A DNA stretch of 64,000 nt, from assembly GCF_029910215.1 (NCBI RefSeq), contig NZ_CP110395.1, forward strand, positions 1,488,001-1,552,000, written 5' to 3'. Position numbers and translations under genes: made by a program. This stretch comes from Paraburkholderia sp. D15 (GTDB taxonomy: Bacteria > Pseudomonadota > Gammaproteobacteria > Burkholderiales > Burkholderiaceae). Shown piece after piece: positions 24,064-32,793 of this stretch. Below the pieces are notes generated by a model. The model did no database searches. It had not been told where the DNA came from and saw only the letters and a list, made by a program, of their open reading frames with translations. Position 1 is the stretch's first letter. Every line of letters begins with the position of its first letter.

Positions 24064-25074
24064 TTGCACGCAACCGACGCAACCGACGCCATGGAAACAT
24101 CCGGCACCACCGCCGCAACCCGCACGCCCGGCGCGGCCAGCACCGGCCGCGCGCCGCTCACGGCGACGCTCACCGGTCCCGCGACGCTGGAGCCGGCCTA
24201 CGGCGGTTCCGCCGACGCGGTGAAGTACCACTACGACGTGAGCCGCGCGTTCTACCAGCTCTGGCTCGACGACACGATGAGCTACTCGGCCGCGCTGTGG
24301 GACGAAGCCGCCGGACCGGCGGACACGCTCGAAGCGGCGCAGCGCCGCAAGATCGCGTTTCACCTGGACCACGCGCGCGCCGGTTCGGCGCGGCGGCTGC
24401 TCGACATCGGCTGCGGCTGGGGCGGGCTGGTCGGCGCCGCCGCCCGCCTGCCGACAATGCGCGAGGTCGTCGGCCTGACGCTCAGCGACGACCAGGCGCA
24501 CTACGTCCGCGCGATGCAGCTCGCCAACGCCGACATCCGGCTGGAGAGCTGGGTCGATCACGCGCCCGCCGAACGCTACGACTCGATCGTGTCGATCGGC
24601 GCGTTCGAACACTTCGCGAAGCCTGCCGATACGGTCGAGGAAAAGATCGCGGTGTATCGCGACTTCTTCGAGAAGTGCCGGGGCTGGCTCGCGCCCGGCG
24701 GCCGCATGTCGCTGCAGACCATCGCTTACGGCAGCATGCGCCGCGAGGAGGCGAGCGCGTTCATCAACAACGAGATCTTCCCGATCGCCGATCTGCCGCG
24801 TCTCGCCGAGATCGCGCAGGCGGCCGACGGCGTGCTCGAAATCAGCGCGGTGCGCAACGACCGCCTTCACTATGCCCGCACGATGGAGCGCTGGGCGGGT
24901 AATCTGCGGCAACGTTTCGGCGAAGCGGTCGAGCTGGTCGGCGAGACGACGGCGCAGCGTTACCTGACTTATCTGACGCAATCGTCGGTGGGGTTCTACA
25001 TGGGCAAGATCGGCCTGCTGCGCATCGCGTTGCGGCCGATCTCGACGCGTTCGACCGAAAATCGCGAGGCCTGA
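24064..25074 (+). CDS. Cyclopropane-fatty-acid-synthase-like methyltransferase
   Basis: 336 aa from a TTG at 24064 that has GGAGACGAG before it; an ATG at 24091 is the alternative. The Cfa-type opening K-Y-H-Y-D-V-S-R-A-F-Y-Q-L-W-L is followed by M-S-Y-S-A-A-L-W, then SAM loop L-L-D-I-G-C-G-W-G-G-L and S-I-G-A-F-E-H-F. This family adds a methylene or methyl group from SAM across a cis double bond. With a desaturase two genes upstream, it may cyclopropanate or methyl-branch the new double bond on the carrier-bound chain. It lacks the long N-terminal domain of E. coli Cfa, as do plant and mycobacterial relatives. Confidence 0.85.
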   Translation: MHATDATDAMETSGTTAATRTPGAASTGRAPLTATLTGPATLEPAYGGSADAVKYHYDVSRAFYQLWLDDTMSYSAALWDEAAGPADTLEAAQRRKIAFHLDHARAGSARRLLDIGCGWGGLVGAAARLPTMREVVGLTLSDDQAHYVRAMQLANADIRLESWVDHAPAERYDSIVSIGAFEHFAKPADTVEEKIAVYRDFFEKCRGWLAPGGRMSLQTIAYGSMRREEASAFINNEIFPIADLPRLAEIAQAADGVLEISAVRNDRLHYARTMERWAGNLRQRFGEAVELVGETTAQRYLTYLTQSSVGFYMGKIGLLRIALRPISTRSTENREA

Positions 25075-28000
25075 GTGTCGAGCCGCTTCTCTTCGAACCC
25101 GGCGCCGCCGGCGGCCGACGCGACGGAGCGTCTGCGCTTCAATCCGCTGGAGGCCGGCTTCCGGCAGGATCCGTATCCGCTGTATGCGCGTCTGCGGGAC
25201 GAGGCGCCGTATCTGCGCACGCTCGGCATGCTGGTGCTGACGCGTCATGCCGACGTGCGGGCGGCGCTGCGCGAGCGGCGCCTGAGCGTGGACCTGATCC
25301 CGGCGACGCTTTCCGCCGGCGCCGCCCGGCTGAAGATCGACGGCGCGCAGCAGGTCGAGCGCTTCATTCGTAATTCGATCGTGTTCACCGATAGTCCCGA
25401 GCATCTGCGGCTGCGCCGATTGATCAACCAGGCGTATACGCCCGCGGCGCTGGCGCGGCTCGATGCGGTCATCGCCCGCGAGGTCGATGCGCTGCTCGCG
25501 CCCGCGCTCGCGGCGGGCTGCGTCGAGGCGATCGGCGAGCTGGCCGCGCCACTGCCGCTCCATGTCCTATGCGCGTGGATGGGCGTGCCCGCCGACGCGC
25601 GCGCGTCGATCGGCACGCGGATCGGCGCGCTGCGCGCACTGCTGGACCCCGGCATGATGACGCGCGCGCACTACGGCCAGGCGATCGCCTCGACCGCTGA
25701 TCTGACGCGATGGTTCGTCGCTCACGCGCGCGACGGCGCCGCGTCGCGCGACGGCGACTCGCTGATCGCGCGGCTCGCCGCGGCACGCAGCGACGGCGAC
25801 CGTCTGAGCGAAACCGAGGTGGCGTTCGCCTGCATCATGTCGTTCGTGGCGGGCAACGAAACGACGCAGTGTCTGGTCGGCAATACGCTCGACATGCTGC
25901 TGTCGCGTCCTGACGACCTTGCCCGTCTGCGCGAACGGCCCGAGCTGATCGATGCGGCGATCGAAGAGAGCATCCGTTATCAAAGTCCATTGCAACTGAC
26001 CAAGCGGGTCGCGCCGCAGGCGCTCGAAATCAATGGTCATGGGGTCGCACGGGGCGAGCAGATCCTGCTGTGTCTCGGCGCGGCGAATCGCGACGCGAGC
26101 GTGTTCGACGCGCCCGACGAGGTACGTATCGAGCGCGAGCCCGGCGCGCAACTGGGCTTCGGCAGCGGCATGCACGCGTGTCTGGGCGGCGCGTTGGCGC
26201 GGCGCCAGGCGCGGGCGTGTCTCGTCGCGTTGCTGGAACGCACGGAGACGATCGAGCGGGCCGGCGATGCAGGGCGTTGGCAGACTCGCAGCCTGATTCT
26301 GCGTGGGCTCGACGGGTTGCCGATACGGCTCGTGCGGCGTGGTGCCAGTCTGGGTGCGGGCACGTATATGGGCATGGGCGCGGTTGCGGACGTGGACGTG
26401 GACGTGGACGCTGGCGGACGCGAACGGGCCGGATGCCTGGTCGGGGAGAGCGGTGCGGATATGAGGCCGCCGCTTCTGTGCGCGGCCGGTAGCGCCGCTA
26501 CGCCGAGCACGCTGGCGAGCCTCGCGCGGTATTGGGCCACGCATCGGCCTGAACGGCGCGCATTCGTATTTCTCGGTGCGGACAACCAGGAAATCGAAAC
26601 CTTGAGCTTCGCGCAACTCGACGCGGCCGCGCGCCGGGTCGCGTTGCAACTGTCGACGGGCGCCGCGCCGGGCAGCCGTGCGTTGTTGATGTTTCCGTCG
26701 GGACTGTCGTTCATCGTCGCGTTTTTCGCCTGTCACTATGCGGGGCTCGTCCCCGTGCCGCTCGCGGCGGGGCAGGGGCTACGCCTGCGCGATGCGGTGC
26801 TGTCGATCGCGCTCGACAGCCAGCCCGCGCTGCTGCTGACCACGCCCGCTTCGCTCGATGCGTGCATCGCACGCTTTGCCGACGAACCCGCATTGCGGAC
26901 AGTGCGCTGCATGAGCGTCGCCTGGCGCGATCACGCTGATCGCGCCGAACACGCGCGCGTCCGTGAACACGTCGAAAACGTCGAACACGAAAATTGCGCC
27001 GATCGCGCGATCAACGTCCCATGCACTGAAGTCTGGCGATCCGGCGCGTCGTCAAACGCCTCGGCCGCCGACGACGATCTCGCGTTCATTCAGTACACCT
27101 CGGGCTCGACGTCCGCGCCGAAAGGCGTGTGCGTCACGCATGCGAATCTGTTCGCCAATCTGCGGATGCAGCGCATCGCGATGGGCCATGCGTGGGGATC
27201 GGCCTTTGTCGGCTGGGCGCCGCTTCATCACGACATGGGGCTGATCGCGAACGTGCTGGAGCCGTTCTATCTCGGCGGTCTCGCCGTGCTGATGTCGCCG
27301 GCGCAATTCGCGCAGTCGCCATGGTTGTGGCTGCGCGCGATTTCCCGCTATCGCGCGCGCGCCAGCGGCGGTCCGGACTTTGCGTTTGCGCTGTGCGTTG
27401 CGCGCAGGCAGCGGATTCTCGACGAAGCGCCCGACCTGTCGTGCTGGCGGCTCGCATTCAACAGCGCGGAACCGGTGCGAGCCGACACGCTGCGCGCGTT
27501 CGCCGCCGCGTTCGCGCCGCTCGGCTTTCGTGCCGAAGCGCTGTACCCGTGCTATGGAATGGCCGAGGCAACCTTGCTGGTCTCGGGCGGCGCGCCACGC
27601 GCGTTGCCGGCGATCGTCGCGTTCGACAAGGCCGCGCTCGAACGAGGCAAGGCGCTCGCGGCGCATGACGCGTCGCCCGCGCGCGAACTGGTCGGATGTG
27701 GACAGGCTTTGTCCGGCGAGCGGCTGGCCATCGTCGAGCCGCGCACGTCGTGTCGTCTGCCCGAGGGCAGGATCGGCGAAATATGGGTGCACGGTCCGCA
27801 TATTCCGCACGCGTACTGGAATCAGCCGGCGGCGTCGGGCGCGACGTTGCGCGCGCGGCTTGCCGACGAAAACGCATCGGCCGACACGGGGTCTGCCGCA
27901 ACAGCATCTCCTTCAGCCAACGCTCCCACCTGGCTACGCACCGGCGACCTCGGTTTCCTGCTCGACGGCGAACTGTTCATCACCGGCCGTCTGAAGGACG

Positions 28001-28485
28001 TGCTCGTGCTGCGCGGCAGGAACCTCTATCCGCAGGATGTGGAGCGGCATGCCGAGCAGGCTTTCGCCGGACTCAGGCCGAATGCATCGGCGGCGATTGC
28101 GGGCGATGCCGGGCAGATTGTGCTGATCCAGGAAGTCGAGCGCTCGGCGCGGCGAAACATCGATGTGCAGGCGGCCGTTCGCACGATCCGGCGTGCGGTG
28201 CTGCACGAGTTCGAGTTCACGCTGCACGACATCGTGCTGGTCGAGCCGGGTTCGATTCCGAAGACATCGAGTGGAAAAATCCGCCGCGCCGAGACACGCG
28301 CGCGTCTGCTGGCGGGGACGCTCGACCGCCTCGCGCCGATACGGACCTCCCCAGCGATGTCCACGCGCGCGCCGCCGCAGGTTTTCACGTATGCACCGGC
28401 GCATGAGCCGGCAGACAAGCGGGCGGATCAGCCAACGCACGACGCGCCCGACGGCACGCGTGCAACGATTCAAGACGCCGCCTGA
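25075..28485 (+). CDS. Cytochrome P450 fused to fatty acyl-AMP ligase
   Basis: 1136 aa from a GTG that directly follows the TGA of the methyltransferase gene. Residues ~1-420 are a complete P450: I-helix A-G-N-E-T-T (~259), K-helix E-S-I-R, and heme-Cys loop F-G-S-G-M-H-A-C-L-G-G (Cys ~370). A low-complexity linker with D-V-D-V-D-V-D follows (~420-465). Residues ~465-1080 are an FAAL: Y-T-S-G-S-T-S-A-P-K-G (~674), W-A-P-L-H-H-D-M-G-L-I, Y-P-C-Y-G-M-A-E-A-T-L, R-T-G-D-L-G-F and K-D-V-L-V-L-R-G-R-N-L-Y-P. The ligase would activate a fatty acid as acyl-AMP and load the carrier protein; the P450 would oxidise that chain. I know of no described enzyme with this exact arrangement. Confidence 0.88.
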   Translation: MSSRFSSNPAPPAADATERLRFNPLEAGFRQDPYPLYARLRDEAPYLRTLGMLVLTRHADVRAALRERRLSVDLIPATLSAGAARLKIDGAQQVERFIRNSIVFTDSPEHLRLRRLINQAYTPAALARLDAVIAREVDALLAPALAAGCVEAIGELAAPLPLHVLCAWMGVPADARASIGTRIGALRALLDPGMMTRAHYGQAIASTADLTRWFVAHARDGAASRDGDSLIARLAAARSDGDRLSETEVAFACIMSFVAGNETTQCLVGNTLDMLLSRPDDLARLRERPELIDAAIEESIRYQSPLQLTKRVAPQALEINGHGVARGEQILLCLGAANRDASVFDAPDEVRIEREPGAQLGFGSGMHACLGGALARRQARACLVALLERTETIERAGDAGRWQTRSLILRGLDGLPIRLVRRGASLGAGTYMGMGAVADVDVDVDAGGRERAGCLVGESGADMRPPLLCAAGSAATPSTLASLARYWATHRPERRAFVFLGADNQEIETLSFAQLDAAARRVALQLSTGAAPGSRALLMFPSGLSFIVAFFACHYAGLVPVPLAAGQGLRLRDAVLSIALDSQPALLLTTPASLDACIARFADEPALRTVRCMSVAWRDHADRAEHARVREHVENVEHENCADRAINVPCTEVWRSGASSNASAADDDLAFIQYTSGSTSAPKGVCVTHANLFANLRMQRIAMGHAWGSAFVGWAPLHHDMGLIANVLEPFYLGGLAVLMSPAQFAQSPWLWLRAISRYRARASGGPDFAFALCVARRQRILDEAPDLSCWRLAFNSAEPVRADTLRAFAAAFAPLGFRAEALYPCYGMAEATLLVSGGAPRALPAIVAFDKAALERGKALAAHDASPARELVGCGQALSGERLAIVEPRTSCRLPEGRIGEIWVHGPHIPHAYWNQPAASGATLRARLADENASADTGSAATASPSANAPTWLRTGDLGFLLDGELFITGRLKDVLVLRGRNLYPQDVERHAEQAFAGLRPNASAAIAGDAGQIVLIQEVERSARRNIDVQAAVRTIRRAVLHEFEFTLHDIVLVEPGSIPKTSSGKIRRAETRARLLAGTLDRLAPIRTSPAMSTRAPPQVFTYAPAHEPADKRADQPTHDAPDGTRATIQDAA

Positions 28486-28512
28486 GGCGGCCAGACGACG
28501 GGGGACAAGGGC

Positions 28513-29016
28513 ATGGAAAGCGTTCAGCGGAGCCGGGCACCCAGCCCGGGAGAAGTCCACGTGTTGCCGGTCGCGCGCGGAGCGGCGGCGTGGCGCGGCG
28601 GGCCCGAGGCCGGCGGCTATTCGCGCGAGCAACTGGAGGCGGTGATCGCGCGCACGCCGTTCGCGAGCTGGCTCGACGCGAAGCTCGAAGCGTACGGCAA
28701 TGGTCACGTCGCGCTATCGGTGCCGTTGCGGCGCGAGTTGACGATGCATCACGGTTTCGCGCATGGCGCGGTGATCGGTTTTCTGGCTGACAGCGCGTGC
28801 GCATGGGCGGCCACTTCGCTGGTCGGTGACGTGCTGACCGCCGAGTACAAACTCAATCTGATGGCGCCCGGCGCCGGCGACGTGCTGATGAGCGTCGGCG
28901 ATGTGATCGACGTTTCGGGCCGCCAGGTCGTGTGCCGCGCCGACGTGTTCAGCGTACTCGGCGAGCGCACGCGTCTGGTTGCCACCGCGCTTGCCACGCT
29001 GGCCCGCTACAAGTGA
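28513..29016 (+). CDS. Hotdog-fold (PaaI-type) thioesterase
   Basis: 167 aa; ATG 27 bp after the fusion gene. The PaaI-family block M-H-H-G-F-A-H-G-A-V-I-G-F-L-A-D-S-A supplies the His and acidic residue of the active site. The rest is the expected beta strands (A-E-Y-K-L-N-L-M-A-P and V-V-C-R-A-D-V-F). It should hydrolyse the acyl thioester and release the finished acid from the carrier protein or CoA. No peptide-synthetase or ketosynthase is in the cluster, so hydrolytic release fits the gene set. Confidence 0.85.
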   Translation: MESVQRSRAPSPGEVHVLPVARGAAAWRGGPEAGGYSREQLEAVIARTPFASWLDAKLEAYGNGHVALSVPLRRELTMHHGFAHGAVIGFLADSACAWAATSLVGDVLTAEYKLNLMAPGAGDVLMSVGDVIDVSGRQVVCRADVFSVLGERTRLVATALATLARYK

Positions 29017-29077
29017 ACGCAAGGGCACGCGGCCATACGCCGATCACGCTGTCCGGACAAAAACCATCGAGAACCCC

Positions 29078-30217
29078 ATGATCGCTTTCGAGGAAATGCC
29101 GCCCACCGCACCGCACGCGCCGCTGGTCTGGCACATCACGCACGGCCAGCATGCCGATGCGGCAACCGTGCGTGACTGGCTCGCCACGCAGCGCACGCTG
29201 TACGACGCGCGGCTCGACCGCTACGGCGCGGTGCTGATTCGCGGCTTCGCCGCGCTGCGCGCCGCGGAAGATTTCGCCATCGTGCTCGGCGCGACCGGCG
29301 CGGATCTGCTCGACTACGTGGGCGGCACGTCGCCGCGCCGCGCGGTGTGCGGACGGATCATGACCGCCACCGAGGTGCCGTCCGACTACTCCATTCCGAT
29401 TCACCAGGAGATGTCGTACACCGCGCACCCGCCGGCGCGGATCGCATTCTTCTGCGAGCGGCCGGCTGATGCCGGCGGCGAGACGACGCTCGCCGACATG
29501 CGCGAAGTGACGCGGCGCATCGGCGAGGACGTGTTGCAACGTTTCGCGTTGAAGGGCGGTGTGCAGTTGCGGCGCAATCTGCCGCTGCCGGAGCAGGCGG
29601 TATTGCGGCCCGGCGTGCCGAAACCGTGGACGGAGGTGTTCGGCACGACCCGGCGCGACACGGTCGAGACGACGGCCGCCGCGCGCGGCTGGCGCACCGG
29701 ATGGCTCGACGACGGTTCGCTGCAACTGTGGCAGGAGGTGTTGCCCGCGACCCGCGTGCACCCGCGTACCGGCGACGAACTGTGGTTCAACCAGTTGCAT
29801 ATCTTCGCGCCGCTCGCGGCGCTGCGCTGGGCGCGCAAGGACGGCCGCCACGCGCTGGCCGGCCGGCTCGACGCCGCGTTGCGTGACACCCCCGAACGCG
29901 TCGACGGGATACTGCACGGCGACGGCACGCCGGTCGCTGACGCCGACGTGCTACATGTCGCGGAAGTGCTCGACGCGTGCGCGTTGCCGCACGCGTGGCA
30001 GGCCGGCGATCTGCTGATGCTCGACAATCTGCTGACCGGCCATGGCCGCAGGCAGTACCACGGCGCGCGCTCGATACTGACCGCGTTGATCGGTCCACGC
30101 GACCTATGCGATGCACGCGGGCCTGCCGATCCACCCGATGCGAACAGTCACGTGAACAAGGACTATCCGAACCCGGCGCACCGGACCGCAACCGCGCTCG
30201 ACGAGGCGAACGCATGA
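29078..30217 (+). CDS. TauD/TfdA-family (SyrP-like) Fe(II)/2-oxoglutarate oxygenase
   Basis: 379 aa from the ATG at 29078. The iron site is H109-x-E111 in I-P-I-H-Q-E-M-S-Y (Glu where TauD has Asp, as in many SyrP-like enzymes) and the distal His ~322 in L-D-N-L-L-T-G-H-G-R, with the 2-oxoglutarate-binding Arg just after in Y-H-G-A-R-S. This wording is typical of oxygenases linked to natural-product clusters that act on carrier-bound substrates. It would hydroxylate, desaturate or cyclise the chain. Its stop overlaps the next gene as ATGA. Confidence 0.85.
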   Translation: MIAFEEMPPTAPHAPLVWHITHGQHADAATVRDWLATQRTLYDARLDRYGAVLIRGFAALRAAEDFAIVLGATGADLLDYVGGTSPRRAVCGRIMTATEVPSDYSIPIHQEMSYTAHPPARIAFFCERPADAGGETTLADMREVTRRIGEDVLQRFALKGGVQLRRNLPLPEQAVLRPGVPKPWTEVFGTTRRDTVETTAAARGWRTGWLDDGSLQLWQEVLPATRVHPRTGDELWFNQLHIFAPLAALRWARKDGRHALAGRLDAALRDTPERVDGILHGDGTPVADADVLHVAEVLDACALPHAWQAGDLLMLDNLLTGHGRRQYHGARSILTALIGPRDLCDARGPADPPDANSHVNKDYPNPAHRTATALDEANA

Positions 30218-31305
30218 CACACGCATGGAAAACGCCCGGCGCCGGTCCGGTCGACGCATGGCTCGCCGACGATCACGCGGCGATCGACCCGGACTACGCG
30301 CACTCGCTCGCCTTGCTCAATCGCTGCCGGGCAGGCCAGAGCTGGCACAAGCACGGCACCTTCCGCGACCATCTGACGGGCGTCTACCGGATGCTCAAAC
30401 TGTGGGGGCAGGACCGCGAGACCTGTCTGTGCGGGCTGTTTCACAGCGTGTATTCGAACGAGTACGTGGACCTCGCGCTGTTCGATCCGCAACACGGGCG
30501 CAGCGTGCTGGCCGAACATCTGGGCGCGGATGTCGAAGCGACCATTCATCTGTTCTGCACGATTCCACGGACCGCGTTCGTCAACGAACTGCTCGCGTGC
30601 GATGCGGTCCCCGCGCAAGGGCTACGGCTCACGCGTGCCGACGGCGAGACCTTCGGGTTGACGCGCCGGCAAACGGCGATGTTTCTCGTCGTCACGGTCG
30701 CCGATCTGGTGGAGCAATGGTATAGCTGGCAGGAGGATACGATGGCCGGCTATCCGCATACCGGCCACGTACCGGCCGCGCCATTGTGGAGCGTGACGCT
30801 GTGGCCGGGGCCGTTCCGTCCCGGTTCGTCGGCGTTGCATCTCGCGTCGCGGCTCGCGCGTCATCTGCCGGCGCTCGGCGTGCCGGTGCCACCGGTTTTC
30901 GAGGCCTGCACGCGGACGCTCCCGCAAGCGGACGAAGCCGCCGCCAGCGCACTCTACTGGCAGGTCAGCGCCCAAGGCATGCCGCTGGTGCAGCCGCGTG
31001 CCGCGCGGCATCTGCTCGAGGCCGCCATCGAGCGGAACCCGTGGGTCGGCGAGCCGTATCTGCTGCTCGCGCAGCTCGATCTGATGGCAGGGGAATTCGA
31101 TGCGGCGCGCGAGGCCGCGCTTCGCGGACTCGCGCTGTTGAGCGGATGGGGCGTGTCGTGGGATAAACGCGTGTCGTGGCAGGGATGGATCGTGTGGGGG
31201 CGTTTGCTCGCGCAGAAGGCCGCTCGCCGCGAGTGGCCCGACACGCTGCGCGATTTCAACAACCTGGGCTGGGTCGATCCCGAGCCAGTGGTGCAGGCGT
31301 CGTAG
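30214..31305 (+). CDS. DUF6817-like protein with C-terminal helical repeats
   Basis: 363 aa, translationally coupled to the oxygenase through ATGA. The N-terminal ~110 residues have a histidine-rich helical pattern, S-W-H-K-H-G-T-F-R-D-H-L-T-G-V-Y and then C-G-L-F-H-S-V-Y-S-N-E-Y, that resembles DUF6817 and HD-type metal sites. The C-terminal third (from ~residue 255) is TPR-like helices. No reaction is known for this family. Being the last gene of a biosynthetic operon, it may act on the product or signal chain length; that is a guess. Confidence 0.65.
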   Translation: MTHAWKTPGAGPVDAWLADDHAAIDPDYAHSLALLNRCRAGQSWHKHGTFRDHLTGVYRMLKLWGQDRETCLCGLFHSVYSNEYVDLALFDPQHGRSVLAEHLGADVEATIHLFCTIPRTAFVNELLACDAVPAQGLRLTRADGETFGLTRRQTAMFLVVTVADLVEQWYSWQEDTMAGYPHTGHVPAAPLWSVTLWPGPFRPGSSALHLASRLARHLPALGVPVPPVFEACTRTLPQADEAAASALYWQVSAQGMPLVQPRAARHLLEAAIERNPWVGEPYLLLAQLDLMAGEFDAAREAALRGLALLSGWGVSWDKRVSWQGWIVWGRLLAQKAARREWPDTLRDFNNLGWVDPEPVVQAS

Positions 31306-31327
31306 CCACAACGGTAGCGATAGCTTT

Positions 31328-31357
31328 CGCCATCGCCATCGCCATCGCCATCGCCAT
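31328..31357. repeat. CGCCAT hexamer repeat, five copies
   Basis: Five exact copies plus a partial one, between the end of the biosynthetic operon and the convergent cheV stop. Simple-sequence repeat; no coding role. Confidence 0.85.
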
Positions 31358-31368
31358 CGCCGAAAAAC

Positions 31369-32352
31369 TCAGCCCGCCGCTTCCACCAGCGCGCCACGCC
31401 CGAGCGCGTTGCGAATCGCCTCCGCGAGTTCGGCGGCGGCGAACTTCGCCACATAGCCGTTCGCGCCCGCGTTCTTCACGTGCGCTTCGTTCGCCGCGCC
31501 AGTCAGCGACGAATGGATGATCACCGGAATGTCCCGCGTCCTTTCGTCGGCCTTGATCTGCCGGGTCAACATGAAGCCGTCCATCTCCGGCATTTCCAGG
31601 TCCGTCAGCACCAGCGCGATCGAATCCTTCGCGCGTCCGCCGTTCGCCTGGGCTTCGCGCGCGACCTGCTGCAACGTGCTCCACGCTTCCTCGCCGGTCT
31701 TCGTCATCACGTAGTCCGCGCCGATCGCGGTCAACGCCTGCTCGATCAGCTTGCGTGCGAAGCCGGAGTCGTCGGCTGCAAGAATCTTCGCGCCGCGCCG
31801 GATACCCAGCGCATCGCCCATCACCGATTCCGGATCGACGCTCGGATGCTGCGACGGGAAGACGTCGCGCAACACCTGCTCGACGTCGATCACCTGCGCG
31901 AGGCGCGAATCGCCGGTGTTGCCGTCGATCCGCGCGATGCTCGTCACCAGATTGCCGCCCGCCGCGCCTTCGGCCGACAGCACCTGGTTCCATTCGAGCC
32001 GCACGATATCGTCGACTTCTTCCACCGCAAACGCTTGCGTCGACCGCGCGAACTCCGTCACCAGCAGAATGTTCAGACCGCGCGTCGGCTCGCAACCCAT
32101 CAGGCGCGGCAGGTCGATCACCGGAATGATCTGCCCGCGAATGTCCACCGCACCCATCACGAACGGCGACGAACCGGCGATCGGCGTCACCTGCGGCATC
32201 GTCGAGATTTCCCGCACCTTGAAGACGTTGATGCCGTAAAGCTCGTGCTGATCGCTGCCGGGAACCGAACCCAACCGGTACAGCAGCAGCTCGAATTTGT
32301 TGGAACTCGTCAGGTTGGTGCGTTCGTCGTTCGCGCGGTGATCTACTGCCAT
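31369..32352 (-). CDS. cheV: Chemotaxis protein CheV
   Basis: 327 aa. Residues ~20-170 are a CheW-like coupling domain (Y-G-I-N-V-F-K-V-R-E-I and G-A-V-D-I-R-G-Q-I-I-P-V-I-D-L). Residues ~190-320 are a receiver domain with A-A-D-D-S, the acceptor Asp in L-V-L-T-D-L-E-M-P-E-M-D-G, and the C-terminal Lys. CheV links chemoreceptors to CheA and adjusts the array through phosphorylation. No other chemotaxis genes are nearby, so it is a single-gene locus. Confidence 0.92.
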   Translation of the reverse strand: MAVDHRANDERTNLTSSNKFELLLYRLGSVPGSDQHELYGINVFKVREISTMPQVTPIAGSSPFVMGAVDIRGQIIPVIDLPRLMGCEPTRGLNILLVTEFARSTQAFAVEEVDDIVRLEWNQVLSAEGAAGGNLVTSIARIDGNTGDSRLAQVIDVEQVLRDVFPSQHPSVDPESVMGDALGIRRGAKILAADDSGFARKLIEQALTAIGADYVMTKTGEEAWSTLQQVAREAQANGGRAKDSIALVLTDLEMPEMDGFMLTRQIKADERTRDIPVIIHSSLTGAANEAHVKNAGANGYVAKFAAAELAEAIRNALGRGALVEAAG

Positions 32353-32793
32353 CGGCTTTCTCCAGAATTGCGGTGCGCGTGGTTACGCCAGTCAGCCGCG
32401 TCGTTCGGCGCTGGTGCGCGCCCTACCTTTCCGTTATCGGCGTCGGCGGCAAAAAATTCAGCGCTCGCGAGCCGTTTCGCGTGCATTTTCAGTATTTCTG
32501 ATGGTTAACACCCAGGCGGCTCGAAGCGGGTCCGGCAAATTGCCGCGAAGGCCATGCCGATAAGGCTGTAGCGGCCTATTCATATGAAGGTTACCTAAGG
32601 TTACAGAAGCGACAGCGTCGTATCACATGGTGCGCAACGCGCCTCCTAGAATTTCCAGCGAATCGGGGCGTGGCGCAGTCAGTGTCTCGCAAGCTGACTG
32701 CAAGGTCCGCGATGTGTTCGCGCGTCGTTCGGGCCTGCAGGCCGCGCCATCGCTTTCACCGGCTTCCGCCTGCTTTCACTACAAGGAGAACAT
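32353..32793. other. Intergenic region, cheV/DUF4142
   Basis: About 440 bp with no gene. Contains a perfect palindrome TTCATATGAA (32579-32588) and a direct repeat AAGGTTAC spaced 10 bp (32587-32594, 32597-32604), the only AT-rich part and the likely promoter area. Confidence 0.4.

Noticed and set aside
25075..28485. P450 and ligase as two genes with a missed stop
   Set aside because: No stop or ribosome site lies in the linker and the frame is open throughout.
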